DNA of 64,000 nt from Hyphobacterium sp. SN044 (GTDB lineage: Bacteria; Pseudomonadota; Alphaproteobacteria; Caulobacterales; Maricaulaceae), in the NCBI RefSeq assembly GCF_021864465.1, contig NZ_JAKKUV010000006.1, positions 1 through 64,000 of the forward strand, in the 5' to 3' direction. The stretch's first letter is position 1. The number at the start of each line of letters is the position of its first letter. The notes under the pieces were generated by a model. The model saw only the letters and a list, made by a program, of their open reading frames with translations, was not told the origin of the DNA and ran no database searches. Shown here in pieces: positions 30,235 through 39,467 of this stretch. The translations under genes were made by a program, and so were the position numbers.

Positions 30235-30744
30235 TCAGTCCTCAAGCTTCTTGCGCCAGTCGCTGGTCCATTTGCCGATCGCGATCTTGGCGACTTCCAT
30301 GACGATCAGGACGATGAGCGCGGCAATCGTGACCGCATAGGCGAGCCAGTAGAGGCCCATGCCCGTCGCGAGGCCCGCCGCCCCGGCGAGCCACAGGCTC
30401 GCCCCGGTGGTCAGGCCTTTCACATCGCCCTTGTTCACCAGGATCGTGCCCGCCGCAAGGAAGGCGACGCCGGCGGTCAGCGCTTCCACCACGCGCACCG
30501 GGTCGACGCCCAGCGCCTCGCCCTGCATGTCAACCGAGGCGACGATCTCGAAGGTCAGGATGGTGAAAAGCGCGGACGCCAGCGCCACCAGCATGTGGGT
30601 ACGCAGCCCCGCCGGTCGCCGGTGGAGTTCCCGGTCGAGCCCGATCAGCCCGCCGCACACCAGCGCGGCAGCGAGCCGCGACAGGGCGGCGGCAATGCCC
30701 AGATCCGAGCGGGCGAAGCCGAGGGCTTGGGACAGGTCTTCCAC
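30235..30744 (-). CDS. MgtC/SapB family membrane protein, copy 1
   Basis: About 169 aa with 4 or 5 membrane segments. The family core is clear: ALVCGGLIGLDRELHRRPAG (about 23-42), LRTHMLVALASALFTIL, then TAGVAFLAAGTILV and GLTTGASLWLAGAAGLATGMG. The GTG at 30744 is chosen because it gives the standard short N-terminus. Longer open frames reach 30840 but would cross the start of the divergent DUF421 gene. MgtC-type proteins are linked to magnesium limitation, acid tolerance and ATP synthase control in other bacteria. Its role here is not known. Confidence 0.8.
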   Translation of the reverse strand: MEDLSQALGFARSDLGIAAALSRLAAALVCGGLIGLDRELHRRPAGLRTHMLVALASALFTILTFEIVASVDMQGEALGVDPVRVVEALTAGVAFLAAGTILVNKGDVKGLTTGASLWLAGAAGLATGMGLYWLAYAVTIAALIVLIVMEVAKIAIGKWTSDWRKKLED

Positions 30745-30808
30745 GCATAGGGAACACCCGCCCCGCGCAACCGTTCCGTTGAGGCCCGTTTGAGGAAGGA
30801 GACTCTCC

Positions 30809-31342
30809 ATGCCGGACATCTTTTTCGACGGCTGGGGCAATATCGTCTCGATCGCCGTGACGGCCCCGCTCGTCTACCTCGCCATCATCGCCTTCATCCG
30901 CCTCAGCGGTAAGCGCTCCACCTCGCAGATGAACAATTTCGACTGGATCGTCACCGTGGCGATGGGCTCGCTCGTCGGCTCATTGCTGGTGATCGAGGAC
31001 GTGACCCTCGCCGAAGCGGTGTTCGCGATCGGCCTGCTGATGGGCCTGCAATACCTTTTCACCCTCGGGGCGGCGCGGTTCGACTGGGTGGAGCGCGTCA
31101 TCAAATCCCGCCCGACCCTTCTGTTCGACGGAAATTTCCGCCGGTCCGCCATGCGCGAGGAGCGCATCACCGAGAGCGAGATCAACGCCGCTGTACGGGA
31201 AAACGGCCTCAACCACCTGTCGGATGTCCGGTGGGTCGTTCTGGAAAGCGATGCGAGCTTCAGCGTCGTGCCGCGCCGGACGGACCACGATCAGGACGAG
31301 CTGATCGGCCTGCCGGGCGCGCATTCCACTCGCAAGTCGTGA
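30809..31342 (+). CDS. DUF421 membrane protein (YetF type)
   Basis: A 177-aa protein with three N-terminal membrane helices (about 10-30, 45-62 and 68-86), including IRLSGKRSTSQMNNFDWIVTVAMGS, and a C-terminal soluble domain (about 95-170) with LLFDGNFRRSAMREERIT. GGAAGGAG is spaced before the ATG. DUF421 proteins such as YetF are linked to membrane or spore stress, biochemical role unclear. It is divergent from the mgtC-like gene, leaving a 64-bp shared upstream region. Confidence 0.88.
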   Translation: MPDIFFDGWGNIVSIAVTAPLVYLAIIAFIRLSGKRSTSQMNNFDWIVTVAMGSLVGSLLVIEDVTLAEAVFAIGLLMGLQYLFTLGAARFDWVERVIKSRPTLLFDGNFRRSAMREERITESEINAAVRENGLNHLSDVRWVVLESDASFSVVPRRTDHDQDELIGLPGAHSTRKS

Positions 31343-31351
31343 CCCGGGAAT

Positions 31352-32089
31352 CTAGTAGCGGTAACGGCGATGATGCCGGCGCTCGCCGCCGCGATAGTAT
31401 TCGTTCTGCCGGTATTCGCACTCGCCGGTCGTGAACACCTCGCCCAGAATGCCGTCGCAATCCCGGTCCCGGTGGCGGCGGTGGGCATAATGGCCGCGAT
31501 CGCGGTAGCGGTAATGCTCCCGGTAACCGTCATGCCGCCGCCAGTCGCCATAACAGTCCCGGCACCGCTCGGCGATTTCCAAGCGGATCTCGGCGAGCCG
31601 TCCGGACATCGCGTTGAACTCCGTCCGGGCTTGCCGCCACTGGTCGGCCGCACCCTGGCAGGCGTACTCGTCATAGCCCCGCTCTTCCATGCAGATCGCA
31701 TAGGACTGGCAGGACGCCGTCGCGAACCGGTAGGCCGCGTCGAGATCGGTCTCGAACGCCCGCACCAGCTCGACCGTTTCGGTCTGCGGCCCCCAGGGCC
31801 GTTCGGCCGTCGTCAGCCGGCTTTCGGTGCGGCCGGAGCCGGAACGATAGCCGCCTTCGTGGATCTCGGTGGTCCATTCCTCGCGCGCCGCCGTCAGCGG
31901 GTCGATGGAACACACCCGTTCCGCCGTATCTGCAGAATCAGCGCCACGCCCGGTATGGCGGGCCGGCGGGTATTGCGGATAGGGATCATAATAGCCGTCA
32001 TGCCGGCCATAGCGGTCATAGCCCTCGTAGTGGCCGGACGAAGCGCAGCCCCCGAGGGCCAGCGCGGCGATCAGGGCGAAGCGTTTCAT
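31352..32089 (-). CDS. Hypothetical lipoprotein with a His/Arg/Tyr-rich tail
   Basis: A 245-aa protein. Start 32089 gives a signal peptide and lipobox LGGCASS (Cys near 15). The mature protein begins with a Tyr/Gly/His/Pro-rich stretch (GHYEGYDRYGRHDGYYDPY), then a folded-looking central domain (about 60-165) with several cysteines (VCSIDP, SCQSYAICMEERGY). It ends with a low-complexity His, Arg and Tyr tail (about 180-245). The tail could bind metals or nucleic acids, or interact with the cell wall. No family was recognised. The neighbouring lipoprotein gene lies upstream on the same strand. Confidence 0.7.
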   Translation of the reverse strand: MKRFALIAALALGGCASSGHYEGYDRYGRHDGYYDPYPQYPPARHTGRGADSADTAERVCSIDPLTAAREEWTTEIHEGGYRSGSGRTESRLTTAERPWGPQTETVELVRAFETDLDAAYRFATASCQSYAICMEERGYDEYACQGAADQWRQARTEFNAMSGRLAEIRLEIAERCRDCYGDWRRHDGYREHYRYRDRGHYAHRRHRDRDCDGILGEVFTTGECEYRQNEYYRGGERRHHRRYRY

Positions 32090-32121
32090 CACTGGGACTC
32101 CATTTGTTGTCCGCCGGGCCA

Positions 32122-33654
32122 TCACTGGGCCTCCAGGCATTGCAGGGGTGCCGATTCCAGCCGGTCGAGATCGATCCGGTTGCGCCAGTCGAGATAGAAG
32201 AGGCTGCCGCGCGAGATCGCGGCGGATTCCAGCCTTGTGGAGATCAGCTGCCAGCGGTCGGCCGCGTTCGGCTGGGCGTTGAACTCGCGCGAGGCGCGCC
32301 AGCGCTGGGCGGTGGTGTGCCCGAGCCGCGCGGCGTCGCGCAGATAGGCGTCGGCACGTTCCGGATTCTCGATGATGCCGCAAAGGCGGTAGCTGCCCAG
32401 AACGGCACCGGTTCCGAACACGATGGCGAGGTTGAAATAGGCGTCGGGATCGTCGCGGCGCGCCGCGGTTTCGAACCATTCGAGCGACAGGTCGGGATTG
32501 TATTCCACGCCGAGCCCGGTCGCGTACATAATCCCCAGCGCGTTCTGCAGATGCGGTTCGCGTGCCGTCTGTGCCGCGTGACAGATCAGCAGCGTCGTCT
32601 GGCGCGGGGTCAGCGTCCCGGTCTCGTCATAGCCGAGTTCGCGCTGGAAACCGCGCACCGCGTCGCGTGTCGTCGGGCCGTAATGTCCGTCGATATCGCC
32701 CGCGTAATAGCCGAGCGAGGCAAGCGCGGCCTGCCGCAATTCCAGGCTGATCACGTCGCCAATCTGGTCCGGCCCCCGCCGGGCCACGCGCGCGAGGCTG
32801 CCGGGTGAGGATTCGCACTGCACCATGTGCGCCTGCAGGCGGCGCTGCGCCATCAGCGCGGACTGTGCGCCGAACGGGCGGCCCCAGTCGACCGAGCGGT
32901 TCCAGAACCGCATCACCCGGCGCATCGACCCGCGGTCATGTTCGAAATAGGGCCGGTCGCGATAGTCCGGACTGCCGGGATCGTAGCGGTAGTCGCGATC
33001 GGTCAGGCGTTGAAGATCGACCGTCGCCAGTTCCGCATCACCGCGAAGCAGCCAGTAGCGTGCGCCGTCATTGTAGAGCCGGGCGGCCTGCTCGCGCGGC
33101 ATGCACCCCGCCTCGCCATAGCCGAAGCCGCGAATGCAGATCGGCGACTGGTCGTCCTCGCCGAGGCGATAGGGCCAGGGCTCGCGCGGAAACTCGTAGA
33201 GCGGCTCGTATCCCGGCCGGCCGCGCGGTCCGCTCCCCGTGAGGAAGGACGGCCCGCCGGACGGGGTATTGCTGAGGGGCGGATTGGTGGGCGGAATAGC
33301 GGTTTCGTGACTGGGAAGGGAGACGCTGCCCGGGTCGGGCTGTGAGACCGACGCGGCCCAGAGATTGAGGTCGCAGGTCCGCGCCGCGCGTTCGAAGAAG
33401 TCGCCCTCCTCCTGGAACACGGAGCGCAGGCGGTTGCGGTCCGAATAATAACCCTCGCCCGCCATGCGGTCGTAGCGCGTGAGCTGGCTCCAGGTGAGAG
33501 TGTCGCGGACCTCGCCGACATAGCAGCGGCAGGCCGGGGACGGGTATTCGTCCTCCAGGCACGCAGCCAGCACCCGTTCGCCGGGGCTGGAATTGACGTC
33601 GCATGCGGAGAGAATCAGGGCGGCGGCCGGCAGCAACAATAACCACCGGAACAT
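32122..33654 (-). CDS. Lipoprotein with peptidoglycan-binding and Sel1-like domains
   Basis: A 510-aa lipoprotein with lipobox LILSACD (Cys near 18). The N-terminal part (about 18-100) holds a paired-cysteine segment (AACLEDEYPSPACRC). A low-complexity Pro/Ser/Gly linker follows. A PG_binding_1-like segment (AALASLGYYAGDIDGHYGPTTRDAVRGFQ, about 316-344) and Sel1-type TPR repeats (ALGIMYATGLGVEYNPDLSLEWFETAARR, about 374-402) come next. The start at 33654 places the signal peptide at the N-terminus; the frame is open to 33708. It probably sits in the envelope next to peptidoglycan. Function unknown. Confidence 0.75.
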   Translation of the reverse strand: MFRWLLLLPAAALILSACDVNSSPGERVLAACLEDEYPSPACRCYVGEVRDTLTWSQLTRYDRMAGEGYYSDRNRLRSVFQEEGDFFERAARTCDLNLWAASVSQPDPGSVSLPSHETAIPPTNPPLSNTPSGGPSFLTGSGPRGRPGYEPLYEFPREPWPYRLGEDDQSPICIRGFGYGEAGCMPREQAARLYNDGARYWLLRGDAELATVDLQRLTDRDYRYDPGSPDYRDRPYFEHDRGSMRRVMRFWNRSVDWGRPFGAQSALMAQRRLQAHMVQCESSPGSLARVARRGPDQIGDVISLELRQAALASLGYYAGDIDGHYGPTTRDAVRGFQRELGYDETGTLTPRQTTLLICHAAQTAREPHLQNALGIMYATGLGVEYNPDLSLEWFETAARRDDPDAYFNLAIVFGTGAVLGSYRLCGIIENPERADAYLRDAARLGHTTAQRWRASREFNAQPNAADRWQLISTRLESAAISRGSLFYLDWRNRIDLDRLESAPLQCLEAQ

Positions 33655-33804
33655 GTGAAGGGCCGCGACTCTGACCGGCCGCGGACGGGATGAAACTGAT
33701 GCGCGCATAGCTCCCCTTTTGCGCGAATTTCCAGAAGGGTTAACGCGCGTTCGGGGAAATGGTTCAGACGGTTTTCGAAAACTTTCGCGACGCTTGCCGG
33801 AATT

Positions 33805-34029
33805 TCAGGCGCGGGCCGCGTCGCCAGCCTCGTTGGCGCAATGCGCACAGCAATAGATGGCCGTGTCGCTCTCGACGCCGTGACCGACAACCCTTGTGCC
33901 GCATTTCGCGCATTCCGGTGCCAGCTTGGCGATGGCGCATTCGAAGCTGTCGAAAGTGAAGCTCTCGCCCTTCCGGGTGACCGTCATCGGGTCGTGATAG
34001 TCGTTTCCGCATTGGTCGCAGCGGGCCAT
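33805..34029 (-). CDS. Small cysteine-rich metal-binding protein
   Basis: A 74-aa protein with two CxxC pairs and a CxxC-like end: CDQCGNDY (residues 4-11), FECAIAKLAPECAKCGTRVVGHGV (about 29-52), and YCCAHCA near 59-65. The arrangement suggests zinc-ribbon or metallothionein-like metal binding. Homologues of this form with the DSFECAI and VGHGVE core are widespread, but I cannot name the family with certainty. It is a minus-strand single gene before the divergent mgtC-like gene at 34133. Confidence 0.7.
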   Translation of the reverse strand: MARCDQCGNDYHDPMTVTRKGESFTFDSFECAIAKLAPECAKCGTRVVGHGVESDTAIYCCAHCANEAGDAARA

Positions 34030-34132
34030 GGGGCACCTCTTTCTGGTCTCCCGGGATCAACGCGCGAGCAGCCGTATCGTTCGCCGCGCCGCTGCGTGGA
34101 ACCCGGCGGCGTCTCACCGGTTCTTCAAACCG

Positions 34133-34603
34133 ATGGAATCCCTCAATCTCGACCTGGACATATTGCTGCGCGATGGCGTCGCCATCGTCGCGGCCTTCAT
34201 CCTCGCCCTGCCGATCGCGTGGGAGCGGGGCTATGGCAAGCGTCACAATGGCTTCCGCACCCTGCCCATTGTCGCCATGGCCGCCTGCGGCATCGCGCTG
34301 ATCCTGCGCCCGATCACCGAGGGCTATCCGGACGCCGACGCCCGCGTCATCCAGGGCGTGATCACCGGCATCGGCTTCATCGGCGGCGGGGCGATCCTGA
34401 AGAACGGCACGACCGTTCATGGCCTCGCGACTGCGGCCAGTATCTGGAATGCGGGCGCGATCGGCCTGGCGACCGGCATGGGCCGGTTCAACATCGCGAT
34501 CGTTCTCGCGCTGATCAATCTGATCAGCCTTCTGTTCCTGCGCCGGCTCGATGCCACCGATCCGGACAAGCTTCCGGACAAGGACGACAGCGAGGATCAG
34601 TGA
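34133..34603 (+). CDS. MgtC/SapB family membrane protein, copy 2
   Basis: A 156-aa protein from the ATG at 34133. It shares the MgtC core with copy 1 at 30235: FILALPIAWERGYGKRHNGFRTLPIVAMAACG, VIQGVITGIGFIGGGAILKNG, TVHGLATAASIWNAGAIGLATGMG. The C-terminal tail is short and acidic. The upstream in-frame extension to 34028 overlaps the start of the convergent small gene and is rejected. Its stop overlaps the dnaE2 stop region by 7 nt (convergent). A second MgtC-type protein so close to the first is unusual. Confidence 0.82.
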   Translation: MESLNLDLDILLRDGVAIVAAFILALPIAWERGYGKRHNGFRTLPIVAMAACGIALILRPITEGYPDADARVIQGVITGIGFIGGGAILKNGTTVHGLATAASIWNAGAIGLATGMGRFNIAIVLALINLISLLFLRRLDATDPDKLPDKDDSEDQ

Positions 34604-37600
34604 AAGTCACGGCTTTTCGGGATCACCCGGACATTCCTCGGATGGCGCTGGGTGTGGCTCGGCAACGGCGCGACCCCGTGGTCGGCATGGGCGAGCCGCG
34701 TCTTCAGGAGATCGTCCGACAGCGAAGAGAGCAGCGCGGTCTCGTCCATGATGGTCCGCGCGACGACGTGGATGACATTGTCTTCCGACTGGACACTGCC
34801 TTCGACCGCCATCAGCCGCGCACCCATCACGGTGGACCGGAAGCGTTTCAGCGTGTCCGGCCAGACGACGAGATTGGCGACGCCCGTCTCGTCCTCGATC
34901 GTGACGAAGACGACGCCTTTCGCGCTGCCCGGCCGCTGGCGGATCAGGACAAGGCCCGAGACCGAAACCCGCCGCCCGGAGCGCAGGGATTTCAGATCCG
35001 CCGCCGGGATGAAGCCGCGCCCGGCATAGTCCGCGCGCAGGAAGCGCATCGGGTGCGCCTTCAGCGACAGCGACAGCGTCTGATAGTCGGCGATGACATG
35101 CTCGCTCAGCGGCATGGCCGGCAGGGGCACGGGCGTGTCCGCCCCCTCGTCCGCCGTCTCGCCATGGGTGAAGAGCGGCAGGTCGGGTGCATTCTTGATC
35201 GCCCGCGCATCCCAGAGCGCCGCGCGCCGGTCGAGCCCGATCGACCGGAAGGCATCGGCCGAGGCCAGAAGCTCGATCCCGCGCGCCGAAACCCTGGCAC
35301 GGCTGCGCAGCTCCTCGACCGTCTCGTAAGGCCGCCCGCGCCCGTCCATCAGCCGCGCCCCGTCCTCGCTGGCGAGCCCGTCGATCTGCCGGAGGCCGAG
35401 CCGCAGGGCGAAACCCGCCTCCTTGCCCGCGCTGGCCCCCGCACGCGGCTCCAGCACATTGTCCCAGTCGGAATAGTTCACGTCCGCATCGAGCACGGTG
35501 ACGCCGTGCTCGCGCGCATCGCGGACAATCTGTGCCGGGGCGTAGAATCCCATCGGCTGGGAATTGAGCAGGGCCGCCGCGAAGGCGGCCGGGTAATGGT
35601 ATTTCAGCCAGCTCGAAATGTAGACGAGGTGGGCAAAGCTGGCGGCATGGCTCTCCGGAAAGCCGTATTCGCCGAACCCCTCGATCTGCGAGAAACACCG
35701 CGCCGCGAAATCGGGGTCATAGCCGCGCGCCACCATCCGCCCGACCATCTTCTCCTTGTGCGCGCTCACCATGCCCTTCGACCGGAAGGTCGCCATCGCC
35801 TTCCTGAGCTGGTTCGCCTCGGCCGTCGAAAATTGCGCCGCCACGAGGGCGATCTTCATCGCCTGTTCCTGGAAGATCGGCACGCCCAGCGTCCGCCCGA
35901 GGATCTTCTTCAACTCGTCGGGATCATGGCCCGGTCCGGGCGAGGGGTAGACAGTCCGCTCCTTGCCCTGCCGGCGGCGCAGATAGGGATGCACCATGTC
36001 GCCCTGGATCGGGCCGGGCCGCACGATCGCCACCTCGATGACGAGGTCGTAGAAAGTCTGCGGCCGAAGCCGCGGCAGCATGTTCATCTGCGCCCGGCTT
36101 TCGACCTGGAAGACGCCGAGCGAATCCCCCTCGCACAGCATGTCGTAGACGGCCTTGTCCTCCTGCGGCACCGTCGCCAGCGTCCAGCGCTCGCCATACT
36201 GCGCCGCGATCATATCGAAGCATTTGCGGATACAGGTCAGCATCCCCAGCGCCAGCACATCCATCTTGAAGATGCCCAGCGCCTCGATGTCGTCCTTGTC
36301 CCACTCGATGAAGCTGCGGTCGGCCATCGCGCCGTTTCCGATCGGCACGGTCTCGACCAGCGGGTTCTCGGTCAGGATGAAGCCGCCGACATGCTGCGAC
36401 AGGTGGCGCGGCATGCCGATCAGCTGGTCGGCCAGCTGGATCGTGCGCCTCAGATGCGGGTCCGACATGTCGAGTCCGGCCTGCTCGGTCTTCAGCTCGT
36501 CCGCCGGCCCGCCCCAGCTGCCCCACACCGTTTTCGCCAGCGCGCTCGTCACGTCTTCCGACAGCCCCATCACCTTGCCGACCTCGCGGATCGCCATGCG
36601 CGGGCGGTAGTGGATGACGGTGGCGCACAGGCCGGCGCGGGCGCGGCCATATTTCGCGTAGATGTGCTGGATCACCTCCTCGCGCCGCTCATGCTCGAAA
36701 TCGACGTCGATATCGGGCGGCTCGACGCGCTCCTCGGAGATGAAGCGCTCGAACAGCAATTCGTGCTGCGCCGGGTCGACCGAGGTGATCTTCAGGCAAT
36801 AGCAGACCGCGCTGTTCGCCGCCGATCCGCGCCCCTGGCACAGGATTCCCACCGAGCGCGCATGGGCGACAATGTCGTGAATGGTCAGGAAATAGCGGGC
36901 GATATCGAGCTTCGCGATCAGCGCCAGCTCCTTCTCCAGAAGCCCGCTGACCTTCCCGCTGAGCCCCTCCGGATAGCGTTCCGCCACGCCGCGATAGGTC
37001 AGTTCGCGCAACCATTCGTCCGGCGTCTTGCCCTCCGGCACCGTCTCCTTGGGGTATTCGTAGCGCAGTTCCGACAGCGAAAAACTGCAGGCATCGGCGA
37101 TGCGCCGCGTCTCCGCGATCGCGTCCGGCCAGTCGGAGAACAGCCGCGCCATTTCGCGCGGGCTTTTCAGATAACGCTCGGCATTGGCCTCCAGCCGTGT
37201 GCCCGCCTCGAAGATCGTCGTCTTCTCACGAATGCAGGTCATCACGTCCTGCAGCGGGCGGCGCTCCGGCGCGTGATAATGGACGTCATTCGTCGCCAGC
37301 AGTTTCAGGCGGTGGCTCCGCGCCAGCCGGTCGAGCCGGTTGATCCGCGCCCGGTCATCGCCCCGGTAGAGCCAGCTCGCCATGACATGGCTGAGCCCCG
37401 GCAGCGCCGCGGTCAGGCGCGGCAGTTCGGCGGCGAAGGCGCCGATATCCTCGCCGGGGATGGCGGCCAGCACGACACCGTCCTCCGCCCTGAGAATGTC
37501 CCCCGCCATTCTAAGCGTGATGTCGCATACGCCCTTGGCCTGCCACTCACCGTCAGCGGTTTGCATCTTCCCGGCGGAGAGCAGCTTGCACAGCGCGCCA

Positions 37601-37929
37601 TAGCCCGCCCGCGTCTTCGGCCAGGCATAGACGGACGGCGCATCGAGCAGGTCGAGCCGCACACCGATGACGGGGCGCAGCTTCGCCGTCTTCGCTTCCG
37701 TGTGCAGGCGGACGACGCCGGCCATCGTGTTGCGGTCGGCAATCCCGATCGCGTCATAGCCGAGCGCCCAGGCGGCCAGCACCAGGTCCGTCGCATCCGA
37801 CGCGCCGCGCAGGAAGGAGAAGCAGGACGTGATGCCCAGCTCGACATAATCCGCACGCGGATTGGGCGTGAACTGGTCCGGATCGGCCAGTGTGCGCTTG
37901 TCGGGGGTCAGCGGCGTATCGGGCATCAC
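34597..37929 (-). CDS. dnaE2: Error-prone DNA polymerase of the mutasome
   Basis: A 1110-aa C-family polymerase. The N-terminal PHP domain has ITSCFSFLRGASDA and GIADRNTMAG. The catalytic aspartates are seen in PPDIDVDFEHERREE (about 392-406). The C-terminal OB-fold region reads VSVSGLVLIRQRPGSAKG. It is the alternative subunit used for translesion synthesis, not the replicative DnaE: its position after imuA and imuB identifies it as DnaE2. The start overlaps the imuB stop by 4 nt (ATGATG). In Caulobacter and relatives this cassette is SOS-induced and causes damage-dependent mutation. Confidence 0.96.
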   Translation of the reverse strand: MMPDTPLTPDKRTLADPDQFTPNPRADYVELGITSCFSFLRGASDATDLVLAAWALGYDAIGIADRNTMAGVVRLHTEAKTAKLRPVIGVRLDLLDAPSVYAWPKTRAGYGALCKLLSAGKMQTADGEWQAKGVCDITLRMAGDILRAEDGVVLAAIPGEDIGAFAAELPRLTAALPGLSHVMASWLYRGDDRARINRLDRLARSHRLKLLATNDVHYHAPERRPLQDVMTCIREKTTIFEAGTRLEANAERYLKSPREMARLFSDWPDAIAETRRIADACSFSLSELRYEYPKETVPEGKTPDEWLRELTYRGVAERYPEGLSGKVSGLLEKELALIAKLDIARYFLTIHDIVAHARSVGILCQGRGSAANSAVCYCLKITSVDPAQHELLFERFISEERVEPPDIDVDFEHERREEVIQHIYAKYGRARAGLCATVIHYRPRMAIREVGKVMGLSEDVTSALAKTVWGSWGGPADELKTEQAGLDMSDPHLRRTIQLADQLIGMPRHLSQHVGGFILTENPLVETVPIGNGAMADRSFIEWDKDDIEALGIFKMDVLALGMLTCIRKCFDMIAAQYGERWTLATVPQEDKAVYDMLCEGDSLGVFQVESRAQMNMLPRLRPQTFYDLVIEVAIVRPGPIQGDMVHPYLRRRQGKERTVYPSPGPGHDPDELKKILGRTLGVPIFQEQAMKIALVAAQFSTAEANQLRKAMATFRSKGMVSAHKEKMVGRMVARGYDPDFAARCFSQIEGFGEYGFPESHAASFAHLVYISSWLKYHYPAAFAAALLNSQPMGFYAPAQIVRDAREHGVTVLDADVNYSDWDNVLEPRAGASAGKEAGFALRLGLRQIDGLASEDGARLMDGRGRPYETVEELRSRARVSARGIELLASADAFRSIGLDRRAALWDARAIKNAPDLPLFTHGETADEGADTPVPLPAMPLSEHVIADYQTLSLSLKAHPMRFLRADYAGRGFIPAADLKSLRSGRRVSVSGLVLIRQRPGSAKGVVFVTIEDETGVANLVVWPDTLKRFRSTVMGARLMAVEGSVQSEDNVIHVVARTIMDETALLSSLSDDLLKTRLAHADHGVAPLPSHTQRHPRNVRVIPKSRDFH

Positions 37930-39467
37930 GCATCCAGCCCGTGCACGAACCAGCGCGGCGACCCGCCCCGCCCGTCATCGGGCAGGCCCTCGCGGTAGAT
38001 CCAGTAGCGCCGCCCGGCCTCGTCCTCGACGCGGTAATAGTCCCGCAAGCGTGTCGTCGACTTCTCGCGCCACCATTCCGGCGCGATCCGCTCCGGCCCC
38101 TCGCTTCGGACCAGCCGCCGCGTCCGCCTTTGCCAGACGAGACGCGCGGGCGGGCCCTCCGGCACGGCATAGAGCACCTGCGCCTCCTGCGGATATTGCA
38201 AGAGCCGCAGCGGCCGGGCGCGCTCCGTACGCACCGCACCGCCGCCCGGTTTTCCGGCATGGGTGTAGATTTCCGCGCGCTCCGGCAAATGACTGCCCTG
38301 TGCCACCGGGCGCATCACCGCTTCGGGACCCAGCCGCGCCGTCAGCCGGTCGATCAGGCGCGTGACATCGACGCTGGCCGCGCTCTTGCCCTCGAGATCC
38401 TGCGCCCCGCTGTCCATCGGATCGAAGGCCATGACGTCGAGCGTCATCGCATCGAAGCCATAGCCGCAATCGAGCCGGTCTAGCCGGTGCGCAAACAGCT
38501 TGGCCAGATGCGCCGCCTCGCGGCTCGCCCGGCTGACCGCAACGTATACGGAGGATGTGCCGCCATCGGTGCGGTAACCGGTCAGCTTCAGCCGCCGCGC
38601 CCCCGCGCCGCGCTTCTCCATTTCCGGACACAGATCATCCAGAAGTGCCTTCAGGATGACGGTGACATTCTCCACGCCCCCGACCGGTTCGACGAAGCGT
38701 TTCATCGCCCGCATCGGGGTCTCCGGCAGGCCGGGCTTCAGCGGCTCGGCGAGCCGCCCGAAAGCCTGGTCGAGCCGGATCACCGGGTTGCGCCACGCCT
38801 CCCTGCGGCTGCGGAAGCGGCGCATCAGTGCTTCGCGCGGCACCGCCGCCACCGCGCCGATCGTCTTCAGACCCAGCCGGTTCAGGAGCAGCGCGGTCTC
38901 CCCGTCGAGCCGCAACGCCTCGACCGGCAGGCGGGCAAGCCGCTCCGCCGTCTCGCCTTCGCGGCAGACCGTCATCACGCCCGGCGCCCGCCGCGCCAGC
39001 GCCCAGGCCGCCCCGGTGGTGGGCGCGACGGCCAGCCGCGCGGTCAGGCCCGAGGCCGCAAAGGCCTGCAGCATGTCGGCGAGCATCGCCGCCTCCCCGC
39101 CTTTGAGATGATCCGACCCGGTCGTGTCGAGGAGGAGGCCGTCCGTTCCGTCGGCCCGCGTCCACGGGCACCAGCGCCGCGACCACGCCGCCAGGCGTTT
39201 GAGGTCGCTCGCATCGGCTTCCGGGTTGGCCTCGGCGACAAGAAGACCCGGCACGCGCGTCTTCGCGTCCGTCACCCGGCCGCCCCGGCTCAGCCCCTCG
39301 CGGACCGCCGCGGCGTTGAGATCGTGGATGACCGGCCCGTGCGGCCCCTGGAGGGACAGGACGAGCGGATCGTCCTCCTCACCCGCTTGCGGCCCGAAGT
39401 TGCGCCGGCGCCAGCGCTGGATCGGGAAGCGCAGGAGCCAGACGGAGACGATGCGCCGCGCCGTCAT
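37926..39467 (-). CDS. imuB: Mutasome Y-family-like protein
   Basis: A 513-aa Y-family polymerase homologue thought to act as an adaptor rather than a polymerase. The first motif reads SVWLLRFPIQRW, without the metal-binding acidic residues (DxD) of active Pol IV. The second reads LLLDTTGSDHLKGGE, where the SIDEAYLD-type motif is changed. The C-terminal part (about 340-510) carries a possible beta-clamp motif near RPLRLLQYP. It links ImuA, DnaE2 and the sliding clamp. Translation starts inside the imuA gene, with an 89-nt overlap (39379-39467). Confidence 0.93.
   Translation of the reverse strand: MTARRIVSVWLLRFPIQRWRRRNFGPQAGEEDDPLVLSLQGPHGPVIHDLNAAAVREGLSRGGRVTDAKTRVPGLLVAEANPEADASDLKRLAAWSRRWCPWTRADGTDGLLLDTTGSDHLKGGEAAMLADMLQAFAASGLTARLAVAPTTGAAWALARRAPGVMTVCREGETAERLARLPVEALRLDGETALLLNRLGLKTIGAVAAVPREALMRRFRSRREAWRNPVIRLDQAFGRLAEPLKPGLPETPMRAMKRFVEPVGGVENVTVILKALLDDLCPEMEKRGAGARRLKLTGYRTDGGTSSVYVAVSRASREAAHLAKLFAHRLDRLDCGYGFDAMTLDVMAFDPMDSGAQDLEGKSAASVDVTRLIDRLTARLGPEAVMRPVAQGSHLPERAEIYTHAGKPGGGAVRTERARPLRLLQYPQEAQVLYAVPEGPPARLVWQRRTRRLVRSEGPERIAPEWWREKSTTRLRDYYRVEDEAGRRYWIYREGLPDDGRGGSPRWFVHGLDA

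Noticed and set aside
31370..32197. Antisense frame with hydrophobic stretches opposite the His/Arg-rich lipoprotein
   Set aside because: The hydrophobic runs mirror the charged tail codons. There is no start context or family resemblance.
33841..37998. Plus-strand open frame of 1385 codons opposite dnaE2
   Set aside because: DnaE2 is unambiguous on the minus strand; this one is low-complexity Arg/His-rich.
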